A stretch of DNA of 64,000 nt from Devosia nitrariae (GCF_030160115.1 NZ_BSNS01000022.1:248001-312000); one strand, 5' to 3'; numbered from the stretch's first letter, positions 17,552-34,625 are shown. Translations and numbers: made by a program. Notes: generated from the letters alone by a model not told the origin.

Positions 17552-19651
17552 ATGTCCAAGTCCGCGCATCCGCGCCTCGCCAATCTTTGGGACGATGCCA
17601 AAGCCGCCGCGATGAGCGAGCCGGAACGCCTCGTCTACCGCTCCAACCTCCTCGGTTCCGACAAGCGGGTGACCAACTACGGGGGCGGCAACACCTCGTC
17701 CAAGATCATGGAGAAGGACCCGCTGACCGGCGAAGAGGTCGAGGTGCTCTGGGTCAAGGGCTCGGGCGGGGACGTGGGCACGATCAGGCTCGACGGCTTT
17801 GCCACTCTTTATATGGAGAAGCTCCGCGCGCTGAAGGGTCTTTATCGCGGTCTCGAGTTCGAGGACGAGATGGTCGGCTACCTCCCCCACGCGACCTTCA
17901 ACCTCAACCCGCGCGCCTCCTCGATCGATACGCCCCTGCACGCCTATGTACCGAGGCCCTTCGTCGACCACATGCACCCGGACGCGATCATCGCCATCGC
18001 GGCCTCCAAGGACTCCAAGGCGCTGACCCAGGAGATCTTCGGCGACGAGATCGGCTGGCTGCCATGGAAACGGCCGGGGTTCGAGCTGGGCCTGTGGCTC
18101 GAAAAATTCTGCCTCGAGAATCCCAATGCCAAAGGCGTCGTGCTCGAGAGCCACGGGCTCTTCACCTGGGGCGATAGCCCCAAGGAGTGCTACGAGACGA
18201 CCATCGACATCATCAACAGGGCCACCGCCTGGTTCGAGGAGAAGACCGCCGGCAAGGCGATCTTCGGCGGAAAGGCGGTAGACTCCCTGCCCGCCGACGA
18301 GCGCCGCGCCATCGCCGCCCGCTTGATGCCCAAGATACGCGGCCTCATCTCCGAGGACAGCCACAAGCTCGGCCATTTCGACGATTCGCCGGCCGTGCTC
18401 GAATTCGTCAATTCCAAGGATCTGCGGCCGCTGGCGGCGCTGGGCACCTCCTGCCCCGACCATTTCCTGCGGACCAAGATCCGCCCGCTGGTCATCGATT
18501 TCGATCCGGCCAAGCCCGACGTCGATGCGGTCGTCGACAAGCTCGCCGACGACGTCGCCGCCTACCGAGCCGACTACGCGGCTTATTATGAGCGTTGCAA
18601 GCGCGACAACTCGCCCGCCATCCGCGATCCCAACGCCGTCGTTTACCTGATGCCGGGCGTCGGCATGTTCACCTTCGCCAAGAACAAGGCGACGGCGCGC
18701 ATCTCGGGCGAGTTCTACGTCAACGCCATCAACGTCATGCGCGGCGCCTCGACGGTTTCGGAATATCGGGGCCTGCCCGAGCAGGAAGCGTTCGACATCG
18801 AATATTGGCTTCTCGAGGAAGCCAAGCTCCAGCGCCTGCCCAAACCCAAGTCGCTGGCCGGCCAAGTCGCGCTCGTCACCGGCGGGGCCGGCGGCATCGG
18901 CAAGGCGACGGCCGCGCGGCTCTTGCGTGAGGGCGCCTGCGTGGTGCTGGCCGATATCGACCAAGCGGCCCTCGCCGGTGCCCATGAGGAGCTCTCGAAG
19001 GTCTTCGGTGCCGATTTCGTGCGGCCAGTGAACATCAACGTCACCAGCGAGGACCAGGTCTTGGCCGGCTTTACCAACACGGCAGTGGAGTTCGGCGGCC
19101 TCGACATTCTCGTTTCCAACGCTGGCCTTGCCTCCTCGGCACCGATCGAGGAGACGACGCTGGCGCTGTGGAACCGCAACATGGATATCCTTTCGACCGG
19201 CTATTTCCTGGTGTCGCGCGAGGCTTTCAAGCTGTTCCGCGCCCAGAAGATCGGCGGCAACGTCGTCTTCGTTGCCTCCAAGAACGGGCTGGCCGCCTCG
19301 CCGAACGCCGCCGCCTATTGCACGGCCAAGGCCGCCGAGATCCATCTCGCCCGGTGCCTGGCGCTCGAAGGCGCCGAAGCTCAGATCCGCGTCAACGTCG
19401 TCAACCCCGACGCGGTGTTGCGCGGCTCCAAGATCTGGACCGGCGAATGGAAGGAACAGCGCGCCGCTGCCTACAAGATGAACACCGACGACCTCGAGGA
19501 GCACTACCGCCAGCGCTCGATGCTCAAGCGCTCCGTGTTTCCCGAGGACATTGCCGAGGCGATCTACTTTTTGGCTTCGGACATGTCGGCCAAATCCACG
19601 GGCAACATCATCAACGTCGACGCCGGCAACGCCCAGGCATTCACGCGATAA
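17552..19651 (+). CDS. rhaD: Bifunctional rhamnulose-1-phosphate aldolase / short-chain dehydrogenase
   Basis: 699 residues, a natural fusion. The N-terminal 430 residues are a class II aldolase domain: NYGGGNTSSK near 43-52 and the metal-binding DHMHPDAII near 145. It would cleave L-rhamnulose 1-phosphate to dihydroxyacetone phosphate and L-lactaldehyde. The C-terminal 250 residues are a short-chain dehydrogenase with TGGAGGIG for NAD and a YCTAK catalytic motif, expected to oxidise L-lactaldehyde. The ATG at 17552 follows a strong GGGAGGAGGT site. The gene is divergent from rhaR and precedes rhaI. Confidence 0.94.
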   Translation: MSKSAHPRLANLWDDAKAAAMSEPERLVYRSNLLGSDKRVTNYGGGNTSSKIMEKDPLTGEEVEVLWVKGSGGDVGTIRLDGFATLYMEKLRALKGLYRGLEFEDEMVGYLPHATFNLNPRASSIDTPLHAYVPRPFVDHMHPDAIIAIAASKDSKALTQEIFGDEIGWLPWKRPGFELGLWLEKFCLENPNAKGVVLESHGLFTWGDSPKECYETTIDIINRATAWFEEKTAGKAIFGGKAVDSLPADERRAIAARLMPKIRGLISEDSHKLGHFDDSPAVLEFVNSKDLRPLAALGTSCPDHFLRTKIRPLVIDFDPAKPDVDAVVDKLADDVAAYRADYAAYYERCKRDNSPAIRDPNAVVYLMPGVGMFTFAKNKATARISGEFYVNAINVMRGASTVSEYRGLPEQEAFDIEYWLLEEAKLQRLPKPKSLAGQVALVTGGAGGIGKATAARLLREGACVVLADIDQAALAGAHEELSKVFGADFVRPVNINVTSEDQVLAGFTNTAVEFGGLDILVSNAGLASSAPIEETTLALWNRNMDILSTGYFLVSREAFKLFRAQKIGGNVVFVASKNGLAASPNAAAYCTAKAAEIHLARCLALEGAEAQIRVNVVNPDAVLRGSKIWTGEWKEQRAAAYKMNTDDLEEHYRQRSMLKRSVFPEDIAEAIYFLASDMSAKSTGNIINVDAGNAQAFTR

Positions 19652-19657
19652 GCAGAA

Positions 19658-19769
19658 CCCCCTCCCTAGCCCTCCCCACAAGGGGGAGGGTGAGCGCAGC
19701 GTTTGTGGCGCGATACTGCCACGCACACAGGGTTCATCTCCCCACTTTTGGGGGAGGCTAGGAGGGGGG
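19658..19769. repeat. REP-like nested palindrome (family E), copy 4
   Basis: About 112 bp in the rhaD-rhaI gap. The central hairpin is TGTGGC-GCGATACT-GCCACG. The right block is slightly diverged (CTCCCCACTTTTGGGGGAGG). It is the third copy within the rhamnose locus. Confidence 0.85.
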
Positions 19770-19787
19770 ACTCACGGGAGGAACAAC

Positions 19788-21077
<1,290 letters not shown>

Positions 21078-21120
21078 GTCTGCGTTGAATCGTCCCTACT
21101 CAAGAACGCTCATCTCCACC

Positions 21121-21202
21121 GGGTCATTCCCGCGAAAGCGGGAACCTCTGTTAGCAAATTCTGCAAGGGAAACGGAGGTCCCCGCTTTCGCGGGGATGAC
21201 GG
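21121..21202. repeat. Intergenic palindromic repeat, family R2, copy 2
   Basis: GTCATTCCCGCGAAAGCGGG on the left and CCCGCTTTCGCGGGGATGAC on the right form long complementary arms around a less conserved centre. It is the better preserved of two copies (other at 1480-1562) and lies between rhaI and the beta-barrel gene. Confidence 0.85.
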
Positions 21203-21326
21203 GCGAGTGGGGAAACTAGGAGCCAAACCGGACGTTTCGAGAGAACTGGGATAAAGCAAGTTCCGCCGTAGCTCCAATCGCCGACAACGCTTTATTAACC
21301 ATAACCGTCCAAGCATGGCGTGAGCG

Positions 21327-21350
21327 CCTGCCCGTTGCGCAACGGGCAGG
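21327..21350 (+). promoter_or_regulatory. 24-bp perfect palindrome over the ribosome site of the beta-barrel gene
   Basis: CCTGCCCGTTGC is followed directly by its exact reverse complement GCAACGGGCAGG, ending 3 bp before the ATG at 21354. The only purine-rich ribosome-site candidate (GGGCAGGCGG) is the right arm plus the following bases, so folding the message would hide it. It could also be a DNA operator. Confidence 0.65.
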
Positions 21351-21353
21351 CGG

Positions 21354-22628
21354 ATGGAGCGCCTTTTGTCCTGCCCCGCACGTCGGCCCAAATCCTGGCC
21401 CGTAAAGCTGTTCGCCGGCCTGCTGCTCATTGCGGCCGCGCCGATCGCGGGCGCATGGGCGGCCGATGATCGACTGGAGCCGGACCTCTACCCCCTGGCG
21501 CCCGGCACGCCGCTCTCCCCTCCCCCGGCCGAGCCTGCCCACCTGCCGTTCGATGTCGACTGGAGCCTGGCGCTGCGCGGTAGCTTTACGCAGGACGAGG
21601 ACGGCGAGAGCTATGAAGCGGTGCTGGTTCCGCGTGTGACGCTGACTCGGGAGGGCGGGCGGTCGACGCTTGTCCTCGACACGGAGGCCGAGCTCGCCCT
21701 GCCGCTCGACGGCGAGACCCATGTCGAGGCGCTCCGCCTCGGCGTCTCGGGTGCCTATGCGCTCGACAGCGTCACCGACCTCACCGGATCCGCGGCGCTC
21801 GCCTATGAACAGCCCAATCCCAACGATCCGGGCGTTGCGGACGACGTCGAGGACCCGGCCGACAGCATTTCCGGGAGCGTCGACCTTGGCGTGTCGCGGC
21901 GCTTCGGCCTCTTTTCCGTCGGCCTCGACGGCGGCGTTGCCCGCACCGTTTATGGACCGACGATCATGACCGGCGGCATCGAGGAGCTTAACGGCCACGA
22001 CAATGCCTGGACCTTCGATACCGGGCTGCGCGTCGGCTACCAGATCACCCCGATTTTCGAAGTGTTCGGGCGCGGCAGCGTCGAGCGGGAGATCTTCGAC
22101 CATCCCGTGCCCGGCCTTGGAGTCAAGGCCGACGCCACGCAATATGCGCTCGTTGGCGGCCTTGCCGGCAACTGGCGCGGGATCCTCACGGCCGAAGGCT
22201 CGGTCGGAGTGGGGCTGCGCCGGTTCGACGCGGGCGCGCTCGACGAGATCACCTCGACTCTCTTCGACGCTCGCCTGACCTATACACCAGACCCGACCGT
22301 CACGCTCTCGGCCGGCTTCCGCAGGACACTCGAAGCGGCGGGAGTCGACACCTCCGGCACCGCCCGCATCGAAACCCGCGCCGATGCCGAGCTTGCCTAT
22401 ACGGTCAACCGCTGGTTGCGGCTACGTGCCAGCGCCGACTGGTGGGACGCCGAGCTCGAAGGTTCGGGCGAGACCGAAAAGGGCTACGGCCTCGGGCTCG
22501 GTACCGACTACCGCCTCGGCGCCCATACCCAGCTCTCGGCCGACTACGGCTTTGCCCATACCGAAAAGTCCGGCGACACGCCCGAGGACACGCACCGGGT
22601 GACGGTGGGCGTCACCGTTTCGCGCTAA
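21354..22628 (+). CDS. Putative outer-membrane beta-barrel protein
   Basis: 424 residues. A signal peptide is clear (hydrophobic KLFAGLLLIAAAPIAGAWA, cleavage near residue 37), followed by a proline-rich stretch and then about 340 residues of alternating polar and hydrophobic residues with many aromatic strand ends, finishing HRVTVGVTVSR. The pattern fits the beta-barrel porin-2/outer-membrane-beta families, as does the C-terminal amphipathic strand. Function is unknown; it stands near galU and galE, which supply sugar nucleotides, so a link to surface polysaccharide is possible but not shown. Translation may be controlled by the palindrome over its ribosome site. Confidence 0.75.
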   Translation: MERLLSCPARRPKSWPVKLFAGLLLIAAAPIAGAWAADDRLEPDLYPLAPGTPLSPPPAEPAHLPFDVDWSLALRGSFTQDEDGESYEAVLVPRVTLTREGGRSTLVLDTEAELALPLDGETHVEALRLGVSGAYALDSVTDLTGSAALAYEQPNPNDPGVADDVEDPADSISGSVDLGVSRRFGLFSVGLDGGVARTVYGPTIMTGGIEELNGHDNAWTFDTGLRVGYQITPIFEVFGRGSVEREIFDHPVPGLGVKADATQYALVGGLAGNWRGILTAEGSVGVGLRRFDAGALDEITSTLFDARLTYTPDPTVTLSAGFRRTLEAAGVDTSGTARIETRADAELAYTVNRWLRLRASADWWDAELEGSGETEKGYGLGLGTDYRLGAHTQLSADYGFAHTEKSGDTPEDTHRVTVGVTVSR

Positions 22629-22655
22629 GGCGTTCTCAACGTCCCTGGCTAGCGG

Positions 22656-23546
22656 CTAATTGATCTCGCGCCCGACTCCGAGCTTATGGAGTTCGGCGAG
22701 AAACCCGTCGCGGATGTCCTCGCGATCGAGCGCATAGACGACATTGGCGGTGAGGAACCCGATCTTGGCGCCGCAGTCGAAGGACTGCCCGCGATACTTG
22801 ACCCCGATGAAGGTCTGGCTGCGCATCAGCGTCTGCATGGCGTCGGTGAGCTGAATCTCCCCGCCCGCGCCCTTGGTCTGTTCGGCCAAGAGGTTGAAGA
22901 TCTCGGGCTGCAGGATGTAGCGGCCGGAAATAATGAGATTGGACGGCGCATCTTCGGGCTTGGGCTTTTCGACCATCTGCGTGATGCGGAAACCCTCGTC
23001 CGGTCCCTCCCCGCGCGCCACGATCCCATAGGAGCTGACGTCCTCGGGCGGCACTTCCTCGACCGCAACGAGGTTACCGCCGGTCTCCTCGTAGGTCTCT
23101 ATCATCTGCTTGAGGACACCCGGCTCGCTTCGGAACAGCATGTCCGGCAGGAGCAGGGCGAACGGCTGGTCGCCGACGATATCGCGGGCACACCAGACCG
23201 CGTGACCGAGCCCCAGCGGCTCCTGCTGACGGGTAAAGCTCGTCCGGCCGGCCGAGGGCAGGTCCATGCGCAGCTCGGCCAGCGCCTCGACCTTACCGCG
23301 CGCCTCGAGGGTGGTTTCGAGCTCGAACTGCCGGTCGAAATGATCTTCGATCACGCCCTTGTTGCGACCGGTGACGAACACGAAATGCTCGATGCCGGCC
23401 TCGCGCGCCTCGTCCACCGCGTACTGGATCAGCGGGCGGTCGACGACCGTCAGCATCTCCTTGGGCATGGCCTTTGTCGCAGGCAGGAACCGGGTCCCGA
23501 GCCCGGCGACGGGGAAGACGGCAGTACGTACGCGTTTATGCACCAT
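22656..23546 (-). CDS. galU: UTP-glucose-1-phosphate uridylyltransferase
   Basis: 296 residues, normal for GalU. It makes UDP-glucose for exopolysaccharide, lipopolysaccharide and glucan synthesis. The nucleotide-binding signature [17 protein letters not shown] lies at about 16-32 and is followed by [22 protein letters not shown] and FDCGAKIGF are also typical. It is convergent with the beta-barrel gene and divergent from galE, with a 122-bp gap that should hold both promoters. Confidence 0.96.
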   Translation of the reverse strand: MVHKRVRTAVFPVAGLGTRFLPATKAMPKEMLTVVDRPLIQYAVDEAREAGIEHFVFVTGRNKGVIEDHFDRQFELETTLEARGKVEALAELRMDLPSAGRTSFTRQQEPLGLGHAVWCARDIVGDQPFALLLPDMLFRSEPGVLKQMIETYEETGGNLVAVEEVPPEDVSSYGIVARGEGPDEGFRITQMVEKPKPEDAPSNLIISGRYILQPEIFNLLAEQTKGAGGEIQLTDAMQTLMRSQTFIGVKYRGQSFDCGAKIGFLTANVVYALDREDIRDGFLAELHKLGVGREIN

Positions 23547-23668
23547 TTGGCTCCGGTCTATGCACTTGATGGAATGGAAAGATCGGTGGAAAGCTTGGTA
23601 AAGCTATCGCAACACCTCGCCAATAGCATCCGCGTCGTTTCGTCATTTCCTCCCCCAGGGTAAACAAC

Positions 23669-24655
23669 ATGACCGTTCTCGTTACAGGCGGCGCCGGCTA
23701 TATCGGCAGCCATATGGTTTTGAGGCTTGCCGACGCCGGCGAGAAAGTGGTGGTCCTCGACAATCTGGTAACCGGCTTCGACTGGGCAATCGACCACCGC
23801 GCGGAACTGGTCGAAGGCAATGCAGGCGATATGGACTTCGTCGGCAAGGTGATCGCTGAACACGCCATAACCGAAATCGTTCATTTCGCCGGCTCGATCG
23901 TCGTGCCGGAATCGGTCGAGAACCCACTGAAATACTACGCCAACAACACCGCAACCTCGCGTAATCTCATCGAGGCGGCGGTCAAGGGCGGGGTCAAGCA
24001 CTTCGTCTTCTCCTCGACCGCAGCCGTCTACGGTATGACCGGGCTCGCGCCCGTCATCGAGGAAACGCCCCTCAACCCCATGTCGCCCTATGGGCGCTCC
24101 AAACTGATGACCGAATGGATGCTGGCCGATGTCGCGGCCGCCCACCCCATCACCTATGGAGTGCTGCGCTATTTCAACGTGGCGGGCGCTGATCCCGCCG
24201 GCCGTTCCGGCCAGTCGACGCCGATGGCCACCCACCTCATCAAGGTCGCTTGCCAGACGGCGCTCGGCCAGCGCGACAAGATGGCGATCTTCGGCACCGA
24301 TTACGAGACACCGGACGGCACTGGCGTGCGCGACTATATCCACGTAACCGACCTCATCGAGGCCCACGCGCTGCTGCTCGAGCGCCTGCGGGCCGGCGGC
24401 GACAGCACGACGCTCAACTGCGCCTACGGGCGCGGCTACTCGGTGCGCGAGGTGATCGACACGGTCAAGGCCGTCTCCGGCGTCGACTTTCCCGTCGAAG
24501 AAGGCCCGCGCCGCCCCGGCGATCCGGCCTCGATCACCGCGACCGGCGAAAGGGTGCGCAAGCTCCTCGGCTGGACGCCCCGGCACGACGACCTCAACGA
24601 GATCGTCAAGACCGCCTTCGACTGGGAGCAGCACCTCATCCGGCGCAATCGCTGA
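23669..24655 (+). CDS. galE: UDP-glucose 4-epimerase
   Basis: 328 residues. The extended short-chain dehydrogenase fold shows the NAD motif GGAGYIGSH (residues 6-14), the catalytic serine/threonine in FSSTAAVYG (about 118-126) and YGRSK (about 143-147), plus the GalE C-terminal GRGYSVREV and RRPGDPASITA. It interconverts UDP-glucose and UDP-galactose using the product of the adjacent galU. A short R4 repeat follows. Confidence 0.94.
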   Translation: MTVLVTGGAGYIGSHMVLRLADAGEKVVVLDNLVTGFDWAIDHRAELVEGNAGDMDFVGKVIAEHAITEIVHFAGSIVVPESVENPLKYYANNTATSRNLIEAAVKGGVKHFVFSSTAAVYGMTGLAPVIEETPLNPMSPYGRSKLMTEWMLADVAAAHPITYGVLRYFNVAGADPAGRSGQSTPMATHLIKVACQTALGQRDKMAIFGTDYETPDGTGVRDYIHVTDLIEAHALLLERLRAGGDSTTLNCAYGRGYSVREVIDTVKAVSGVDFPVEEGPRRPGDPASITATGERVRKLLGWTPRHDDLNEIVKTAFDWEQHLIRRNR

Positions 24656-24666
24656 AGGAGCGTCCT

Positions 24667-24710
24667 CAGCAAAAGCGGATGCCACTTTTTGCGGTTCGAG
24701 AACGCGACAA
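24667..24710. repeat. Short repeat, family R4, copy 1
   Basis: CAGCAAAAGCGGATGCCACT then TTTTGCGGTTCG and an ACGCGACAA end. The same layout recurs at 37772-37814. AAAAGtGG and CCACTTTT form a hairpin, and similar 40-50 bp elements are common between genes in Hyphomicrobiales. Confidence 0.8.
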
Positions 24711-24805
24711 CGAGAAAGCTTGCGCCCTGGCTGCTCGGCGCTGCCGGCAGCCTTGAATCTGGCCCGAATCGGTCGGCACAATGGGTCCGACGAGGAGGGA
24801 TGCCC

Positions 24806-26017
24806 ATGCTGCGGATTCTGGCGGCAATCGCGCTTGTAGTTGCAGGCGGCGGCATCGCTCTCGCCCAGCCGATCGAATCCTTTCCCGCGTTCCTCGCCAA
24901 TTTCGAGGCGAAGGCCGTGGCGGCCGGCGTCAGTCGCGACACCTACCGTGCCGCGACCGCCGGGCTGACGCCCGACCCGCAGACACCGACGCTGGTCACC
25001 GGCCAGCCCGAATTCACCACGCCCGTATGGGATTACATCGAAACCCGCGTCAGCGCAGATCGCGTAGCCCGTGGGCGTGCGGCGATCGAGCGCAATGCCG
25101 CGCTCTTCGAAGCGACAGGCGCCCGCTACGGCGTCGACCCTTATCTGCTCGCCGCCATCTGGGGCATGGAGACCGACTATGGGAGCGTCCTCGGCAACCC
25201 GCGCTATATCCGGCCGATCATCCGCTCGCTGGCGACCCTCGTCCATCAGCGCCGCTCGCGGCTCGTCGAGGACGAGGCCGATTTCATCGCGGCCCTGAAG
25301 CTCCTCGAACGCGGACCGGCAACGGTCGACACCCTTGTCGGCTCCTGGGCCGGGGCCATCGGCCATTTGCAGGTCAATCCGTCCAACGTCGTGCGGCATG
25401 GCACCGACGGGGACGGCGACGGGCGCATCGACCTCCACAACTCGTTGGCCGATGCCCTGGCGACGAGCGCGGTGTACCTGCGGGCGTTGGGCTACAAGCC
25501 CGGCACCGATTGGGGCTTCGAGGTCGAGGTACTCCCGGGCTTCGACTACCTGCTCGCCGACCGCAGCCAGTTGCGCCCAGCTTCCTTTTTCACCGAACGA
25601 GGCATCGCCCGGGTCGGCAACCGGCAGTTCGCCGACCTTTCCGAACCCGTTTTCCTCTACGTGCCCGCCGGCAAGGACGGGCCGAAATTCCTCATGACCG
25701 GCAACTACCTCGTTTTGAAGGGCTACAATTTCTCCGACAGCTATGCGCTTTCGGTCGCCCACATGACCGACCGGCTGAAGGGCGCCGGCCCCTTTGCCGA
25801 CGACTGGCCGCGCGCCACGCAGTTTCCCAACCTTTCCGAGCGTCAGGCCATCCAGCGGGCGCTGAAAGCGCTCGGCCTCTATGAGAGCAACCTCGACGGG
25901 CGCATCGGACCCATTACCCAGGCCGCCTATGCCCGCTTCCAGGCCTCTCGCGGCGAGGTCGCCGACGGCTTCATCACCCGCGCCGCGTATGAGGCACTGA
26001 TGAGTGCCGCAAGGTGA
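24806..26017 (+). CDS. Lytic murein transglycosylase with peptidoglycan-binding domain
   Basis: 403 residues. Signal peptide (about 1-20, IALA|QPIE), an MltB-like (SLT-2/glycoside hydrolase 103) catalytic domain and a C-terminal peptidoglycan-binding helix bundle (about 335-400, SERQAIQRALKALGLY...DGRIGPITQAAYARFQ). The catalytic glutamate lies in WGMETDYG (about residue 119). An EF-hand-like DGDGDGRIDLHNS is present as in the family. It cleaves glycan strands to anhydromuropeptides in the periplasm. The ATG at 24806 is better spaced from GAGGAGG than the ATG at 24800. Confidence 0.9.
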   Translation: MLRILAAIALVVAGGGIALAQPIESFPAFLANFEAKAVAAGVSRDTYRAATAGLTPDPQTPTLVTGQPEFTTPVWDYIETRVSADRVARGRAAIERNAALFEATGARYGVDPYLLAAIWGMETDYGSVLGNPRYIRPIIRSLATLVHQRRSRLVEDEADFIAALKLLERGPATVDTLVGSWAGAIGHLQVNPSNVVRHGTDGDGDGRIDLHNSLADALATSAVYLRALGYKPGTDWGFEVEVLPGFDYLLADRSQLRPASFFTERGIARVGNRQFADLSEPVFLYVPAGKDGPKFLMTGNYLVLKGYNFSDSYALSVAHMTDRLKGAGPFADDWPRATQFPNLSERQAIQRALKALGLYESNLDGRIGPITQAAYARFQASRGEVADGFITRAAYEALMSAAR

Positions 26018-26025
26018 AAAGGATT

Positions 26026-26141
26026 CCCCCTCCCAACCTCCCCCCCAAAGGGGGGAGGTGTAGCACAGTGCTCTTGGCACGATTGTGCCACTCGCACAAA
26101 TCCGGCACCTCCCCCCTTGTGGGGGAGGTTGGGAGGGGGGT
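26026..26141. repeat. REP-like nested palindrome (family E), copy 5
   Basis: About 116 bp with both blocks well conserved and a perfect central hairpin TTGGCAC-GATT-GTGCCA. It lies between the transglycosylase gene and the DUF459 gene, both rightward. Confidence 0.88.
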
Positions 26142-26186
26142 ACTGAGCCTCGTGCCTTACCCATCGCGTTCTGGTAAAAGACACGA

Positions 26187-27353
26187 ATGCTTCGCCTTTT
26201 CGTCCTTCTGCTTGCTCTCTGCATCACGGCGGTCGATGCCGCGCCCGCCTTCGCGCAGGCCGAAACGCTTCTCCTTGCCCAGCAGGAGCCTCGGCGCCGC
26301 ACGCTTTTCGACCTGCTGTTCGGCGACCCCCAACCGCCGCAGCGTCAACCGGTCGAACAGCCGCGACAGACCGCTCCTCGCCAGCGAACGCCCACGGCAA
26401 ACCTCCCCCCGCCCAAGCCAACAGTCGAAAAGGCAGAGGGCGCCACGCGCCTCGCCGTTTTCGGCGACTCGCTGGCCGTCGACCTCGCCAAGGCGCTCGA
26501 GCGCCTCTACGTCGACGATCCCAACCTCATCGTTCTCGACCAGGGAGTCGGCTCGTCTGGGTTCGTGCGCGAGGACTATTTCAACTGGAATGCAGCCATA
26601 AACGACGAGATCGCCAAGGACAGCTTCGATCTCGCCGTCATTATCGTGGGCATCAACGACCGGCAGGAGATGCGCGCCAATGGTCAGGTCCTTCAGCCGC
26701 TGTCAGACACATGGACCGCCGCCTACCAGGCGCGGATCACGACGTTCCTCAACCAATTGCGCGCCGCCGGCAAACCGGCGATCTGGATCGGGCTGCCGCC
26801 GATGTCGGGCAGTTCCTATTCGACCGCCATCAGCCAGATCAGCGCCATCCATCGGCTCGCCAGCCTTTCGGGCGGAGCCGAATTCGTCGACGTCTATGAA
26901 CGGTTCCTCGGCGAGGACGGCAAGTATTCAGCCTATGGGCCCGACCTCAACGGGCAGAACGTCAGGATACGCAAGGACGACGGCATCCACTTCTCGTCCG
27001 CCGGCGCCGACAAGCTCGCCTTTTTCGTGTCCCAGTCCGTGCGCAGGTTCTATCGCGAAGGCGGCATATCGATCGAGGTGGCCGACCCGCTGGCCGGCAC
27101 CGACGCCGGAGCCATGCTGCGCCCGCCCCTGCAAGGCCTCGGCCAGATCCGGCTCCTGGAGGTCGCCGGCGCCGTAACGCCCCTGACCCGCTCGCCCCCG
27201 CCCGCAGTCGACCTGATCTCGGCAGTTAGCATCCCGGAGCCGGCCGCATCCTTCGACCTCGAGCAGATGGTCAAGGCCCCGGTCGGGCGGGTCGATGCAT
27301 TCGGCGTCGGGATTAGTCCGGGGCGGGACGTAGAAAATCCGGCAGGACGATAG
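26187..27353 (+). CDS. SGNH/GDSL-type hydrolase, DUF459 family, exported
   Basis: 388 residues. A signal peptide ends near residue 24 (PAFA|QAET). A proline/glutamine-rich linker (about 35-80) leads to an SGNH fold: FGDSLAVDLAKAL (catalytic serine near 94), VGINDRQEM (block III), and DGIHFSSAGADKLAFF with the Asp-x-x-His pair near 265. DUF459 proteins are thought to be periplasmic esterases or acetyl-transfer-related enzymes acting on cell-wall or surface glycans. The preceding lytic transglycosylase supports a peptidoglycan role, but the substrate is unknown. Confidence 0.85.
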   Translation: MLRLFVLLLALCITAVDAAPAFAQAETLLLAQQEPRRRTLFDLLFGDPQPPQRQPVEQPRQTAPRQRTPTANLPPPKPTVEKAEGATRLAVFGDSLAVDLAKALERLYVDDPNLIVLDQGVGSSGFVREDYFNWNAAINDEIAKDSFDLAVIIVGINDRQEMRANGQVLQPLSDTWTAAYQARITTFLNQLRAAGKPAIWIGLPPMSGSSYSTAISQISAIHRLASLSGGAEFVDVYERFLGEDGKYSAYGPDLNGQNVRIRKDDGIHFSSAGADKLAFFVSQSVRRFYREGGISIEVADPLAGTDAGAMLRPPLQGLGQIRLLEVAGAVTPLTRSPPPAVDLISAVSIPEPAASFDLEQMVKAPVGRVDAFGVGISPGRDVENPAGR

Positions 27354-27458
27354 CTCTATTTTTCCAGCTGATGAGATTCTTCGGTTCGTTCGCCTCCACG
27401 GCACCCACGTGAGGGACCTCCGTGACGACAGATGGCCAAAAGGCCGTCGGTCCGAGCC

Positions 27459-27998
27459 TCAGCCCTCGACGAACCGCACCGTACCGATATAGGGCAGGTT
27501 GCGATTGCGCTGCGCATAGTCGATGCCGTAGCCGACGACGAAGTCGTCGGGAATATCGAATCCGACCCATTTTGCGGCGATGTCGATCTCACGCCGCGAG
27601 GGCTTGTTGAGAAGCGCGCACGCTTCCATCCGGCGCGGGTGGCGCGTGGCGAGGATCTCGAGCACGTGCTTCAACGTGTAGCCGGTATCGACGATGTCCT
27701 CGACGACGAGGACATCGCGACCGGCGATCTCCCCGCGCAAGTCCTTGAGGATGCGCACCTCGCGGCTGGATTCCATGGCATCGCCATAGGAGGAAGCTTC
27801 GAGGAAATCGACCTCGACCGGCAGGTCGAGCTCGCGCACCAGATCGGCGATGAAGATGAACGAGCCACGCAGGAGCCCGACGACGACGAGCTTCTCGGTA
27901 TCGCGGAAATAGGTCGAGATCTCCTTGGCAAGGCCCTCGACACGGGCCGCGACGGCCTTGGCCGAGATTAATTCGTCGACCACGTAGTTTACGCCCAT
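27459..27998 (-). CDS. hpt: Hypoxanthine phosphoribosyltransferase
   Basis: 179 residues. The PRPP-binding loop [14 protein letters not shown] (about residues 96-109) is the hallmark of purine phosphoribosyltransferases; [15 protein letters not shown] and the C-terminal [15 protein letters not shown] are characteristic of the Hpt group. It recycles hypoxanthine (and often guanine) to the monophosphate. The gene stands alone, convergent with the DUF459 gene and downstream of gltD with about 110 bp between. Confidence 0.95.
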   Translation of the reverse strand: MGVNYVVDELISAKAVAARVEGLAKEISTYFRDTEKLVVVGLLRGSFIFIADLVRELDLPVEVDFLEASSYGDAMESSREVRILKDLRGEIAGRDVLVVEDIVDTGYTLKHVLEILATRHPRRMEACALLNKPSRREIDIAAKWVGFDIPDDFVVGYGIDYAQRNRNLPYIGTVRFVEG

Positions 27999-28063
27999 CG
28001 TCCTGTCGGTCCTCGAATCGAAAAAGCGAAGGCCGGACGGTCGCCGGGCCCATATGGGTTAGA

Positions 28064-28098
28064 ACGGGATGCGAAAGCGGCAACTCTTCGCATCCCGT
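28064..28098 (-). terminator. Stem-loop behind gltD
   Basis: ACGGGATGCGAA and TTCGCATCCCGT are a perfect 12-bp inverted repeat with an 11-nt loop, starting 13 bp past the gltD stop. No T-run follows on the leftward strand, so it is either a Rho-assisted end point or an mRNA-stabilising hairpin. Confidence 0.6.
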
Positions 28099-28110
28099 GA
28101 CAAAGGAAAG

Positions 28111-29538
<1,428 letters not shown>

Positions 29539-29551
29539 CGGCTTTCCTTTC

Positions 29552-34300
<4,749 letters not shown>

Positions 34301-34326
34301 ATCGTGTCCTCTCTCGCAGTGCCCGG

Positions 34327-34343
34327 CGCCCGGCTATCGGGCG
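34327..34343 (-). promoter_or_regulatory. Hairpin in the gltB leader
   Basis: CGCCCG and CGGGCG with a 5-nt loop (GCTAT) lie 27 bp ahead of the gltB ATG on the leftward transcript, just before the ribosome-site region (GAGAGAGGA). The role is unknown; it may modulate translation. Confidence 0.35.
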
Positions 34344-34625
34344 ACCTCGCTTGATGTCTCGTTCGCATCCTTGGCGTTCGTGCCGGCTTGCCGGCGCCTG
34401 GATGCAGCATTTCGTCCTTTCGTGGGCGCGCTGTCGTCCCGGGTCGTACACAGTACGGCTCGAAAGAGCAAACGCATCCATTCAGTGGGGAGCGGCTCTG
34501 CATCCAAATGGCCGCTCGTTCGGGCTATCTTAGCCCCGCCATTCCGTTTCCGCTATGCACGAGCGGGACCAGCCGGTACGGCGTGCGGCGCTGTCCGGGG
34601 AGACCGGGACGCCGCGCAGATAAAT

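Noticed and set aside
17519-19726. 735-residue leftward frame antisense to rhaD
   Set aside because: The forward strand carries two recognisable enzyme domains; the antisense frame has no motif and starts inside a repeat.
23558-26302. 914-residue leftward frame opposite galE and the transglycosylase gene
   Set aside because: It runs through two genes, a repeat and an intergenic gap, with no domain; a chance open frame in GC-rich DNA.
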